Positions 17,582 to 26,398 of a stretch of 64,000 nt of DNA are shown here, piece by piece. This DNA is from Candidatus Parvarchaeota archaeon (GTDB lineage: Archaea > Nanobdellota > Nanobdellia > Parvarchaeales > Parvarchaeaceae). How positions within the stretch are numbered: the stretch's first letter is position 1; each line of letters begins with the position of its first letter. The notes beneath the pieces were generated by a model, which had not been told where the DNA came from, made no database searches, and saw only the letters and a program-made list of their open reading frames with translations. The stretch lies in NCBI GenBank assembly GCA_023378805.1, contig JAMCSQ010000019.1:27822-91821 (forward strand), in the 5' to 3' direction. A program made the position numbers and the translations under genes.

Positions 17582-19360
17582 ATGGAAATAAAACAATATA
17601 CAAATAAAAATGTCCATAAAATAAAAATAAACGCCTACGAACCTATTATAAACTTTAATTTCGCAGAAAAAAGACCAAAGAAATTTAAAACAAATAAAAT
17701 AAAAATAAACGGGCAGGAAATAAAAATAAAAGAAACTGCTGTTGGATTAGAAATAAGCAAATCGCTTGATATTAATGAACACATTCTGGGCTTGGGAGAG
17801 AAAGCTTTTGAATTGGATAGAAGAAGAACCAAATTAACAATGTGGAATACTGATTCATATGCGTACAAGCAGTATACTGATCCTTTATATGTATCTATTC
17901 CATTTTTCATAGATATAACGAAGAATAGCAGGCTTGGCATATTTGTGAATTATGCTGGAAAATTGATTTTTGATATTGGAATAGAAAAGTATGATGAGCT
18001 GAGAATAAAGATACCTAATAGTTCCGTTGAGTTCTTTGCCATAGAAGGTAAGAACATAAAAGAGATCATAAGGAATTTTGTTAAGCTCACTGGCATGCCA
18101 TTTAAAATACCTGATTGGGCATTAGGTCATTCAATCTCTAGGTATAGTTATTTCCCACAGGAAAAAGTAATAGAAGTTTTAAAAGAATACAAAAAATACA
18201 CGAAGGTTGACACACTCTATTTAGATATAGATTATATGAATAAAAACAGGATATTTGAATGGAACAGAGAATATTTTCCAAATCCAAAAAAGATGATTAA
18301 TGAAATACATAAATTAGGAACAAAGATAGTTACAATAATTGATCCTGCTGTAATCGCTGATCAAAATGACAATTTATTTATAAGTGGTATAGGAAAGTAC
18401 TGTGAAACTCAAAACGGTGAAATTTACACTGCAGACGTGTGGGCAGGTAAATCTGTATTTCCAGATTTTTTAAATAAAGAAACAAGAAAATGGTGGACTG
18501 ATAATATAAAGAGGTGGATAAACACCTATAAAATTGATGGAATATGGCTAGATATGAATGAGCCTGCAGCATTTACCCAGACAAAGACTCTTGATAACAA
18601 TGTATTGCATGCTGGCGGCAAAAAAACTATAAAGCACAGTGAATTGCATAATGCATACTCCTATTTTGAAGCACTTGCAACCTATGAAGCTATTAAAGAT
18701 AAATTTATTCTTTCAAGGGCAGGATATGCAGGAATACAGAAATATGCCGCTATATGGTCTGGTGACTCGGTTTCCTCTTGGGATGACATGAAAATACAGA
18801 TACCTTTACTGTTAAGTTTGAGTATTTCCGGAATACCTTATGTTGGCTGTGATATTGGCGGATTCGTAGGCAGAAGTGACCATGAACTATTAGCAAGATA
18901 CTACCAGATGGCAGCTTTCTTCCCAATCTTCAGAAATCACAAAAATAAAGATGGTAACGATCAGGAGATATATAACATAGAGGAAAAACAAAGAGAAAAA
19001 ATAAAGAAAGCGATAGATACACGTTACTTGTTTATGGGTTACATAAAGGAACTTGCAGACAATGCCCATAAAAACGGTGAACCAATTATAAGACCCTTGC
19101 TTTATGAATTTGAATCGGATGAAAATGCTTACAACGTAAATGATGAATATATGGTAGGAGAACACATTCTGTACGCACCAATATTGGAGAAAGATAAAGA
19201 TAGCAGAGAAGTTTACCTGCCAAATGACAAATGGCTTGAATTTAACAGTAATATCGAATTCCAGGGCCCTTGCTATGTTAAGTCTACAGGAGACATGCCA
19301 ATTTTTATAAGGAAAGGTACAACCCTAAAATTAACAGATAAGAGAATTATAAAATATTAG
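17582..19360 (+). CDS. GH31 alpha-glucosidase
   Basis: A 592-residue retaining glycosidase. The catalytic nucleophile region 'DGIWLDMNEPAAF' (about 319-331) is the classic GH31 motif. Other GH31 markers are 'YLDIDYM', 'GDSVSSWDDMKIQIPLLL', 'YVGCDIGGFVGRSDHEL' and 'FFPIFRNHKN'. It has an N-terminal beta-sandwich but is about 100 residues shorter than Sulfolobus MalA: the distal C-terminal beta domain is largely absent. With no signal peptide it should be cytoplasmic, cutting maltose or dextrins to glucose. It is divergent from the transporter operon and overlaps the convergent GH15 gene by four bases. Confidence 0.93.
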   Translation: MEIKQYTNKNVHKIKINAYEPIINFNFAEKRPKKFKTNKIKINGQEIKIKETAVGLEISKSLDINEHILGLGEKAFELDRRRTKLTMWNTDSYAYKQYTDPLYVSIPFFIDITKNSRLGIFVNYAGKLIFDIGIEKYDELRIKIPNSSVEFFAIEGKNIKEIIRNFVKLTGMPFKIPDWALGHSISRYSYFPQEKVIEVLKEYKKYTKVDTLYLDIDYMNKNRIFEWNREYFPNPKKMINEIHKLGTKIVTIIDPAVIADQNDNLFISGIGKYCETQNGEIYTADVWAGKSVFPDFLNKETRKWWTDNIKRWINTYKIDGIWLDMNEPAAFTQTKTLDNNVLHAGGKKTIKHSELHNAYSYFEALATYEAIKDKFILSRAGYAGIQKYAAIWSGDSVSSWDDMKIQIPLLLSLSISGIPYVGCDIGGFVGRSDHELLARYYQMAAFFPIFRNHKNKDGNDQEIYNIEEKQREKIKKAIDTRYLFMGYIKELADNAHKNGEPIIRPLLYEFESDENAYNVNDEYMVGEHILYAPILEKDKDSREVYLPNDKWLEFNSNIEFQGPCYVKSTGDMPIFIRKGTTLKLTDKRIIKY

Positions 19361-21123
19361 TTATTACTCAAAATATCAATAATTGAATTTATAAATGTGG
19401 CATGTACAAACCCTTGAGGAAAATTACCTGTGAATACCTTATCATGCACGTCTATGTCCTCGCCAATTAGATTATTTGGTCCAACCATGCTTTTCACGTT
19501 TTTAAGCAGCTGTAAAGCCTCATTTTTTCTTTTCAGCTGTGAGTAAACCGAAGCAAGCCACATAGAACAAAGAACAAAAGCATGATTGGATTTACCAATC
19601 GAATCAAAATTATACCTATAAACGAAACCTTTAACAAAAAGTGTTTTTTCAACAATCTTAAGAGTTTTAATAAATACAGAGTCATTGACATCAATAAAGC
19701 CATAAATTGGAAATGACAGTACTGTAGAATCTACTTCATTACTTTTTGGAAAAGTAACAAAGTAGCCGTCTTTTATGCAATTAGATATAACCCAGTTCTT
19801 TATTTCGTTTCTTGTTTCCTTCCATCTATCTAGTCCTCCTATCGCTGAAATTAGTTTTCCGGCAGTTTCTAAGGCTACCCATATCATGACTTTTGAATGT
19901 GCATACTCATGATCTTCAGGCTTTTCCCATATCCCAGAATCGGCAAGCTGCCAATTATCAGATAACCAATCTGCTATGTATTCTATCGCTTTTGAATGGT
20001 TCTGTATAAATTCTTTATCGTGAGTAGAATCAAAATAACCCGCTACGGCATATAAAAACTCTCCTTCTATATCCAATTGTATCTGATTGGTAGCTCGATT
20101 GCCTATTCTTACAGGCTTCGAATTCATAAAGCCATTCAAGGAGTCAATATACCTCTCACCGTATATTTTTGTACCATCTACCTTGTAAAGATTATAAAGT
20201 GGTTTGCCAGAATAATCTATCATACTAAATAAAAATTCAAGCGCCCTCCTCCCCTCCATATAAAAACCCAATCTGCAGAGAGCAGAAGCCATTATTGCTG
20301 AATCCCTTACCCAAACATATCTGTAATCCCAGTTTCTATTACCACCGGGATCTTCAGGCAAAGAAGCGGTAGGTGCGGCTATTATACTGCCGGTTGGTGA
20401 ATAGGTGAGCCCGAGTATAGTAAAAAGGGATGACCTTAAAAGAGGTTCAAATTCCTCCAGATCTGTACCAGAAAGACTTAGTTTTATTCTTTCTGCGTAT
20501 GCTCCCCAGTAATCTATAGTTGAATCTAGCGCTTTTGACAGATTAGATGAAGAGACATTTTTACCCTCTAATTCGTATATCTCTGCCGACTGATAATAAG
20601 AAAGTATGACCTGTGTTAATCCTTTTTCTATCTCCCATGTAAACTCTCCAGTTTTTTTGGATTTTCCTATTATCTCTAAAACCAGTCTTCCTTTCCCATT
20701 TTTACTATCAAACATCATTTTCCCATCGTTCTCCGAGTAATTGAAATTCATTGAATGAAAACTAAATAAAGGATTGAAGTTAAGCTGGAGGTTTATCTCT
20801 GAGTTTATGTCCCTAACAAATATTGTTTTACCCGGTATCAAAAAATCATTTATGTCTGCACTTCCTTCTGATGTTTTAAAATTAGTGTGCAAAACGTTTG
20901 GTGCAGTGTACTTATGCAAAGATGAAAACTGTAATATTGGACTTATTCTGAAAACCCCTCCATTGCTTTCATCTAACAAATAAGCTAAGGACGGATCAGA
21001 ATCGAACCTTGGAAAGCAAAGCCAAAGTACATTGCCATTTTTGTCTATTAAAGAACTCGTTAATTGATTGCTTATAAATCCAACATCCTTGAAGTCTGCA
21101 AAAGTTAATGCCATTATTGTCAA
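19357..21123 (-). CDS. Cytosolic GH15-family glucoamylase/trehalase-like enzyme
   Basis: A 588-residue protein in two parts: an N-terminal beta-sandwich (about 1-230) starting with 'ISNQLTSSLIDKNGNVLWLCFPRFDSDP', shortened here as the family's usual N-terminus, and an (alpha/alpha)6 barrel. Barrel motifs are 'NRNWDYRYVWVRDSAIMAS', 'SGIWEKPEDHEYAHSKVM' containing the likely general acid, and 'FTGNFPQGFVHATFINS'. Archaeal members include glucoamylases and trehalases; sequence alone does not decide between them. No signal peptide, so it acts inside. It is convergent with the GH31 gene. Confidence 0.88.
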   Translation of the reverse strand: MTIMALTFADFKDVGFISNQLTSSLIDKNGNVLWLCFPRFDSDPSLAYLLDESNGGVFRISPILQFSSLHKYTAPNVLHTNFKTSEGSADINDFLIPGKTIFVRDINSEINLQLNFNPLFSFHSMNFNYSENDGKMMFDSKNGKGRLVLEIIGKSKKTGEFTWEIEKGLTQVILSYYQSAEIYELEGKNVSSSNLSKALDSTIDYWGAYAERIKLSLSGTDLEEFEPLLRSSLFTILGLTYSPTGSIIAAPTASLPEDPGGNRNWDYRYVWVRDSAIMASALCRLGFYMEGRRALEFLFSMIDYSGKPLYNLYKVDGTKIYGERYIDSLNGFMNSKPVRIGNRATNQIQLDIEGEFLYAVAGYFDSTHDKEFIQNHSKAIEYIADWLSDNWQLADSGIWEKPEDHEYAHSKVMIWVALETAGKLISAIGGLDRWKETRNEIKNWVISNCIKDGYFVTFPKSNEVDSTVLSFPIYGFIDVNDSVFIKTLKIVEKTLFVKGFVYRYNFDSIGKSNHAFVLCSMWLASVYSQLKRKNEALQLLKNVKSMVGPNNLIGEDIDVHDKVFTGNFPQGFVHATFINSIIDILSNN

Positions 21124-21188
21124 TACAAGTTCCTAAGATATTAAACTTTTGCAAGTATAAATTTATATTTTAGGTATCATTATATTAT

Positions 21189-22208
21189 ATGAAAACAAAA
21201 GCTGCTTTCCTTAAAAACCCAGAAAAGATTGAAGAAAACCCTCTAAAAATAATTAGATTGGAATTGCCAGAGCTAAAAGAAAATGAAGTGCTAATAAAAG
21301 TAAACGCATGTGGTGTATGTAGAACAGATTTACATGTAGTAGAAGGAGAGCTTGGAAAAGTAAATGATATAGTCCCAGGACATGAAGTAGTAGGTACTAT
21401 TGAAAAGACCGGGAGCGAAGTTAAGAACCAAAAAATCGGTAATAAAGTAGGAGTTGCCTGGCTGTACAGCTCATGCGGAAGCTGCCAATACTGTCTCAGT
21501 GGCAGGGAAAATCTATGTCAAAACAAACAGTTTACTGGCTTTTCTAAAAACGGGGGTTACTCCGAATACATTATAGCTGATAATAGGTTTATATTTAATC
21601 TGCCTGTCGGATTAAAGGATGAAGAAATTGCTCCATTGCTTTGTTCCGGAGCGATAGGTTACCGTTCTTTCAAATTAGCAAATGCTTCCCCTGGAAGCAA
21701 CATCGCACTGTTCGGATTCGGTGGTTCAGCGCACTTAACATTACAACTTGCAAAGAGATTTGGACACAAAGTTATAATAATAAGCAGAGATAAAAACCAC
21801 CTCAAGCTTGCCAGTGAGCTTGGGGCTGATTTCACTTTTTCGCCTAAAAACGGAGATGTATACGAAAATTTAAAGGATAAAGACATAGAAGCCGCAATAA
21901 TTTTTGCCCCTTCAGCTATACCCATAATGAATGCCTTAAAAATAATAAAACCGGGTGGGAGGGTAGTTGTTGCCGGAATACACGTAGACGGAGAAATAAA
22001 GATTGATTATGACCTGCAGTTGTTCCATGAAAAGACACTGCTTTCCGTTGAATCCTACACAAGAGAAGACATGTTAGAGTATTTGAGACTTGCCACAAAT
22101 TTAGGTATAAAACCAGTATATACTGATATAAAGTTGGAAGAGATAAACGCAGCATTGACTGACCTTAAAAACAGCGAAGTGCTGGGCGTAAAAGTAATAA
22201 AATTTTAG
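21189..22208 (+). CDS. Zinc-dependent alcohol dehydrogenase (MDR family)
   Basis: A 339-residue medium-chain dehydrogenase. The catalytic zinc site is 'CGVCRTDLHV' and 'GHEVVG'; the structural zinc site has four Cys in 'CGSCQYCLSGRENLC' (about 98-112). The Rossmann motif 'ALFGFGGSAHLTLQLAKRFG' follows near 175. This form oxidises or reduces alcohols/aldehydes with NAD(P), in the cytoplasm. The coenzyme loop is GFGGSA rather than the more common GxGGxG spacing. It is alone on the plus strand, 31 bases before the SWIM mini-protein gene, with which it may be co-transcribed. Confidence 0.92.
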   Translation: MKTKAAFLKNPEKIEENPLKIIRLELPELKENEVLIKVNACGVCRTDLHVVEGELGKVNDIVPGHEVVGTIEKTGSEVKNQKIGNKVGVAWLYSSCGSCQYCLSGRENLCQNKQFTGFSKNGGYSEYIIADNRFIFNLPVGLKDEEIAPLLCSGAIGYRSFKLANASPGSNIALFGFGGSAHLTLQLAKRFGHKVIIISRDKNHLKLASELGADFTFSPKNGDVYENLKDKDIEAAIIFAPSAIPIMNALKIIKPGGRVVVAGIHVDGEIKIDYDLQLFHEKTLLSVESYTREDMLEYLRLATNLGIKPVYTDIKLEEINAALTDLKNSEVLGVKVIKF

Positions 22209-22239
22209 ATATTTAAACTGAAAAGCTTTTAATAAGAAT

Positions 22240-22554
22240 ATGGAATCAAATGGAAAAACCTATAGATTAGATGAGATACTTGGAAAACCTATTGTAATAT
22301 CCTCTGATAAAAAAACCAGAATTTATGGATTGAACGTTAAAGGCAGAGAAGTTGCGATTTCGGCATATTCAGAAAGCGAATCAAGTAAGGGATATTTCCA
22401 TAGAGTAGAGATAGAATATCTACCGGCTTCAATGTATTTAATAAATGGAAGTTGTACATGCGAATCATTTCAATACTATGGCATGCCATGTAAACACATG
22501 CTTAAAGTAAGAAATGTATACATTAAAAACAGGGATAAAATTAATAAATACTAG
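22240..22554 (+). CDS. SWIM zinc-finger mini-protein
   Basis: A 104-residue protein with a C-terminal SWIM-type zinc site: Cys72-x-Cys74-x9-Cys84-x-His86 in 'CTCESFQYYGMPCKHML'. The first ~65 residues look like two short beta hairpins. SWIM domains bind DNA, RNA or protein partners and are usually part of larger proteins (helicases, transposases, ubiquitin-like systems). Here nothing else is attached. Its 3' end overlaps the convergent gene by 14 bases. Confidence 0.75.
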   Translation: MESNGKTYRLDEILGKPIVISSDKKTRIYGLNVKGREVAISAYSESESSKGYFHRVEIEYLPASMYLINGSCTCESFQYYGMPCKHMLKVRNVYIKNRDKINKY

Positions 22555-23032
22555 AGAAAACTTCCTTAGGTATAAGTTCCTTTATATCTTTATTTTTTAT
22601 GTCTTCCCTCATCAAATTCTTTACAGCGCTCTCATTCAATTTATCGAGGGAAAACAGTTTGTCTATAAACTCTATGCCTTTAGAATGCTTGTAACTTAAA
22701 TCTATGAAATTGACATAAAATGAAAGATACTCCTTGCTAAACACGTCTAAGGTACCCATGATTTTTTCTTTATTCGAAGAAAAAAGCTTGTCTGACAGGT
22801 AGAATATAGTATCTGTATAGTAATACTGACTAAGGGTATTTACTGCCTTTTCATAAAATAATTTTTTATACGGTTCTTTTAGGGTTCTCCCATAAAGAGT
22901 TATATTCTCAGCTAACTTCTCACTGTTAACTCCAACATCCGAAAGCTCTCTTTCTAATGCAGAAATCCTTGAGCTAGATATCCCAGATTTAGAAAGTTCG
23001 GTCCTGAACAGATATTTCCTTTTATCTCTCAT
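22541..23032 (-). CDS. Hypothetical helical protein
   Basis: A 163-residue soluble protein, strongly charged and predicted mostly alpha-helical. The region 'RISALERELSDVGVNSEKLAENI' near the N-terminus could be a helix-turn-helix, but this is not convincing. I do not recognise the family. It lies about 95 bases downstream of the Cys-repeat microprotein on the same strand and overlaps the SWIM gene tail-to-tail. Confidence 0.65.
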   Translation of the reverse strand: MRDKRKYLFRTELSKSGISSSRISALERELSDVGVNSEKLAENITLYGRTLKEPYKKLFYEKAVNTLSQYYYTDTIFYLSDKLFSSNKEKIMGTLDVFSKEYLSFYVNFIDLSYKHSKGIEFIDKLFSLDKLNESAVKNLMREDIKNKDIKELIPKEVFSSIY

Positions 23033-23127
23033 TTTTTTATATGAATAGAAGTAATATAAATACTTTTAATATAAAAAATACGCTGATGCAAAAAATTGCA
23101 ATTAAAAAATAATAATTTAATTATTAT

Positions 23128-23196
23128 TCAATCCGAGCATCCGCAGCCACAATCACAGCCACATCCACACTTTTCTTCCTTTTTTTCTTCTGCCAT
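23128..23196 (-). CDS. 22-residue Cys-repeat microprotein, likely metal-binding
   Basis: The minus strand from ATG at 23196 to TGA at 23128 encodes a 22-residue peptide: a charged start 'MAEEKKEEK' and then 'CGCGCDCGCGCSD'. Six Cys alternate with Gly/Asp (positions 10, 12, 14, 16, 18, 20). 'aagaggt' directly precedes the ATG and could be a ribosome-binding site. It lies 31 bases after the CTP synthase stop on the same strand. The composition is so biased that it is unlikely to be a chance frame. A metallothionein-like or Fe-S/copper-binding role is inference. Confidence 0.6.
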   Translation of the reverse strand: MAEEKKEEKCGCGCDCGCGCSD

Positions 23197-23227
23197 ACCT
23201 CTTAAAGCAAACTCTTGTCTTATAAAG

Positions 23228-24832
23228 TTAACTATTATTTTTCACGGCATTCAAAAAAGACAAAAATAATGGAGAGGGCGATTCTATTCTCGATTTTAGT
23301 TCAGGATGAGCTTGCGTAGCAATACCAAAACCACTTGGCCATTCTATTATCTCAGCTAATTTGTTGTCTTTAGTCGTTGCAGTTATCTTTAAACCGTTCT
23401 TTTCAAGAATTTTTCTGAATTTGTTGTTAAGCTCGTACCTGTGCCTGTGTCTTTCCGATATGACCTTACTATGATAGGAAGAAAAGGCTATTGAGCCCTT
23501 GTCCTTTATGACTAGATCCCATGCGCCCAATCGCATTGTCCCCCCCTTCTGTTTTACCGATATCTGTGAAGGCAGAATATCAATTATATTATATTTTGTA
23601 TAGGGATCAAACTCTGTTGAATTTGCCCTTTTTAAATCGCATACATCTCTCGCAAATTCCACGGCCATAAGCTGCATTCCCAAACATAACCCCAAGTAAG
23701 GTACGCCTTTCTCTCTTGCATACTTTATTGCAGATATCATACCTTCTATACCCCTCTTTCCAAAACCACCAGGAACTATAATACCCTCAATGCCTTTTAA
23801 TATGCTTTCTGGATTTGACTTTTCAAGCAACTCAGATTCTATCCATTTTACATTGAGATTAACTGATAACTTGCCAGCAGCATGCATTAAAGCTTCTCTA
23901 ACGCTTACATAGGAATCCTTAAGTTCTATGTATTTCCCAACTACTGCTATAGTTACTGTTTTGCCGCCGTTGCTTATTATTTTATCCACATTGTTTCTCC
24001 ATTTTTCAAGTTTTTTCAGGTTTATCTTTTTCTTAGGCAAATTAAAAGCTTGTAAAAGAAGTTTATCAAAAGCTTGGTCTATCAGATACTGTGGCAATTG
24101 GTAGGGAGAATCCATATCTGGATCATTTATCACTCTGCTTTCATCCAGACTTGTAAACATTGCAAGCTTCTTTTTGACACCTTCGCTCATTTCTCCGTCT
24201 GTTCTACATATTAAAAACTGTGGGATTATGCCCATTCCCATTAAGGTCCTAAATGCAGACTGAGTCGGCTTGCTTTTCTGCTCCCCAACAGTCTTTAATC
24301 TCGGCACATAGGTAACATCAACAAATACTACTTGTTCCTTAAGTGAAAGCTGCCTCATGGCTTCTATAAAATAACCGTTTTCAATATCCCCTACGGTTCC
24401 ACCGACTTCTATTACAACAAAATCCAAATTGTTTTTAACTGCAAAATCCTTTACTTTTTCCTGTATCTGATTTGTAAGGTGTGGTATTACCTGAACATCT
24501 TCCCCTAAATATTCTCCTTTCCTTTCTTTCTCAATTATTTCTCCAAAAAGCTTTCCTCCTGTGATAGAAGAACTACTAGTAAGACTGCGATTTAGGAATC
24601 GTTCATATGTACCGAAATCCATATCTACCTCTCCCTTATCATCTAACACAAAGACTTCTCCATGCCTGTAAGGGTTCATCGTGCCGCAGTCATAGTTTAA
24701 GTATCCGTCAAATTTTATTGGGAGAACTTTAAAATCATAAATATCGAGTATTTTCATTATAGAAGATGATACTACTCCCTTACCTAAACCACTCATTATT
24801 GACCCAAGTACTACTATGAACTTTGCTGGCAT
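23228..24832 (-). CDS. pyrG: CTP synthase
   Basis: A 534-residue two-domain enzyme. The N-terminal synthetase has the P-loop-like 'GSIMSGLGKGVVSSSI' (usually GSVVSGLGKG) and 'EVGGTVGDIE'. The C-terminal class I glutamine amidotransferase has 'YLGLCLGMQLMAVE' with the nucleophile Cys and 'ATQAHPELKSR' with the His-Glu pair. It makes CTP from UTP, ATP and glutamine. It is probably followed in the same transcript by the Cys-repeat microprotein. Confidence 0.96.
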   Translation of the reverse strand: MPAKFIVVLGSIMSGLGKGVVSSSIMKILDIYDFKVLPIKFDGYLNYDCGTMNPYRHGEVFVLDDKGEVDMDFGTYERFLNRSLTSSSSITGGKLFGEIIEKERKGEYLGEDVQVIPHLTNQIQEKVKDFAVKNNLDFVVIEVGGTVGDIENGYFIEAMRQLSLKEQVVFVDVTYVPRLKTVGEQKSKPTQSAFRTLMGMGIIPQFLICRTDGEMSEGVKKKLAMFTSLDESRVINDPDMDSPYQLPQYLIDQAFDKLLLQAFNLPKKKINLKKLEKWRNNVDKIISNGGKTVTIAVVGKYIELKDSYVSVREALMHAAGKLSVNLNVKWIESELLEKSNPESILKGIEGIIVPGGFGKRGIEGMISAIKYAREKGVPYLGLCLGMQLMAVEFARDVCDLKRANSTEFDPYTKYNIIDILPSQISVKQKGGTMRLGAWDLVIKDKGSIAFSSYHSKVISERHRHRYELNNKFRKILEKNGLKITATTKDNKLAEIIEWPSGFGIATQAHPELKSRIESPSPLFLSFLNAVKNNS

Positions 24833-24897
24833 TTAATTTAACTTATTTTGCACTTTTATATTTTTCCTTGTTAATATCCATATTAAAAAAAGAAAAA

Positions 24898-25533
24898 TCA
24901 AATGAAACCAAGCCAAAGAAGAAGTATGCCTATAAATTCAGAGTAATATAAAAACGCGGGAAAATGAGCGATGTAAAGAGAACCGGCTATGCTTACTATC
25001 ACAACCCCGGCTATTATTGAAAGCATTTTCTTGTTAGAAGTTTTTCTGTAGGATATTACTGCTACGGCTATAAGTATTGCCGCTGCAGGAAATGTCATTA
25101 TTGATGAAGAGATTACTACAAGAGTAGGAAGCACCCCAAATACGACATAATTTGTAAGCACATTGCCTATGTTTGATACTATCAACGAGTATACGACAAA
25201 CACTGCGGATAAAATGAAAAATATGCTGTAATAATTGAGAATTTTCCTGTTTTTTAGCAATGCTGTAGAACCAAGAGCCAAAAAACTAACCAAAAATGCA
25301 ACTGCAGCGAGATAAGATTTTATCAAAAAAGCATTATATATGTTAAAAGAGAAAAGAACTTCAAGTAAAACTCCTATTCCGAACAGCCAAAGCCCAATTG
25401 ACCAGTAAAGCTGGCTCTTTCCCTTCTTTTTTAGAAATTTGTAAGTCATTAATGATGCTAACGGTACAGTTAAAAGAAATATAAGGATTGTCGAAAACTC
25501 GATGAAAAGCTCACTGGAAAATATGCTTGACAT
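24898..25533 (-). CDS. Multispanning membrane protein of unknown function
   Basis: A 211-residue protein with seven predicted helices, about evenly spaced (residues 10-28, 40-62, 68-90, 97-117, 124-145, 147-166, 173-205). Acidic or His residues that could be active sites are few. The pattern resembles archaeal seven-helix proteins of unknown role, and no retinal-binding Lys motif is visible in the last helix. It lies 65 bases upstream of pyrG and 30 bases after the lipid-kinase-like gene. Confidence 0.7.
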   Translation of the reverse strand: MSSIFSSELFIEFSTILIFLLTVPLASLMTYKFLKKKGKSQLYWSIGLWLFGIGVLLEVLFSFNIYNAFLIKSYLAAVAFLVSFLALGSTALLKNRKILNYYSIFFILSAVFVVYSLIVSNIGNVLTNYVVFGVLPTLVVISSSIMTFPAAAILIAVAVISYRKTSNKKMLSIIAGVVIVSIAGSLYIAHFPAFLYYSEFIGILLLWLGFI

Positions 25534-25563
25534 TTATTTTTATAGGTTTTATCCTATTTAAAA

Positions 25564-26394
25564 TTATATGAAAAAAACAAGAGATAAAAGAACTGCTACA
25601 ACTGCTATGAATATATTATCGTCGATTGGGCTGAATCTTTCAGCTAATGAAAGAATAAATGCAAAAATAACACCAAATAATCCGAAAAGGATAACTCCAG
25701 GAATCAAAGAAGAGATGAAAAAAGCTGTGCTCCCACTAATAGATTTTCTGCCGGGTTTTTTGAGTATTCTCAAGCCCACTACAGTGGCTATCGGATCTGA
25801 AATCAACAAAGAAAAAAGACTGAAAAAGAGAAAATCAAATCTATTTATAAATCCCAACAGTAAAACGGCACCAGCTGACATGGCTATTGCTCCAGAACCA
25901 AATATTACTCCATCCCTTTCAAGCAGCTTTACTAACTTCTTCATTTTTACACCATAAACATATATAATGTGTGCTACCAGGATGCCTAAAAAAACTAATG
26001 CCAATAATACCTGCTTGTAAGAGAAGACAAGAATTGAAAGGAATATGCCTCCTATCAAAATCTGGACCAAATCCCTTCTTATCTCCAGTTTACTACTTAT
26101 ATTGACGTTTTTTATCGCTAATTTCCTTATAAAAAGTGATTGGATAATTAGACTTATAGAAATTATTTCAAAAGAAAATTTAATTGGAAATACTCCAGAA
26201 AATACAACTACTAAAAGAGCTGTAAATACGAAGTAAAAATAATATCTACGTGAGGTATAAGCCAATAGAAGCAAGGAAGAAAGCGCTGCAATTGGCATAG
26301 CATAATAATAAAAGTAAATGCTATGAAGCAAAAAATAAACCAGATAAGAAAATGAAAAAGAAAAGACAAATATAAGGAAATTATTTGTTTTCAT
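25564..26394 (-). CDS. CTP-dependent dolichol/diacylglycerol kinase-like membrane protein
   Basis: About 276 residues with eight helices. The last third carries the signature of the SEC59/dolichol kinase and phosphatidate cytidylyltransferase-related group: 'LLISDPIATVVGLRILKKPG', 'RKSISGSTAFFISSLIPGV', 'LAERFSPIDDNIFIAV'. These enzymes use CTP to phosphorylate polyprenols or lipids, and CTP synthase is encoded nearby. An in-frame ATG at 26436 would overlap the ATPase gene by 38 bases; I prefer the ATG at 26394, four bases after the ATPase stop, because the first membrane helix follows at once. Confidence 0.75.
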   Translation of the reverse strand: MKTNNFLIFVFSFSFSYLVYFLLHSIYFYYYAMPIAALSSLLLLAYTSRRYYFYFVFTALLVVVFSGVFPIKFSFEIISISLIIQSLFIRKLAIKNVNISSKLEIRRDLVQILIGGIFLSILVFSYKQVLLALVFLGILVAHIIYVYGVKMKKLVKLLERDGVIFGSGAIAMSAGAVLLLGFINRFDFLFFSLFSLLISDPIATVVGLRILKKPGRKSISGSTAFFISSLIPGVILFGLFGVIFAFILSLAERFSPIDDNIFIAVVAVLLSLVFFI

Positions 26395-26398
26395 GGCA

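Noticed and set aside
23041..23130. Repetitive 'aataattattatt' tract after the Cys-repeat microprotein considered as a terminator or repeat element
   Set aside because: Simple A/T run without a stable GC-containing stem; not distinguishable from normal intergenic sequence here.
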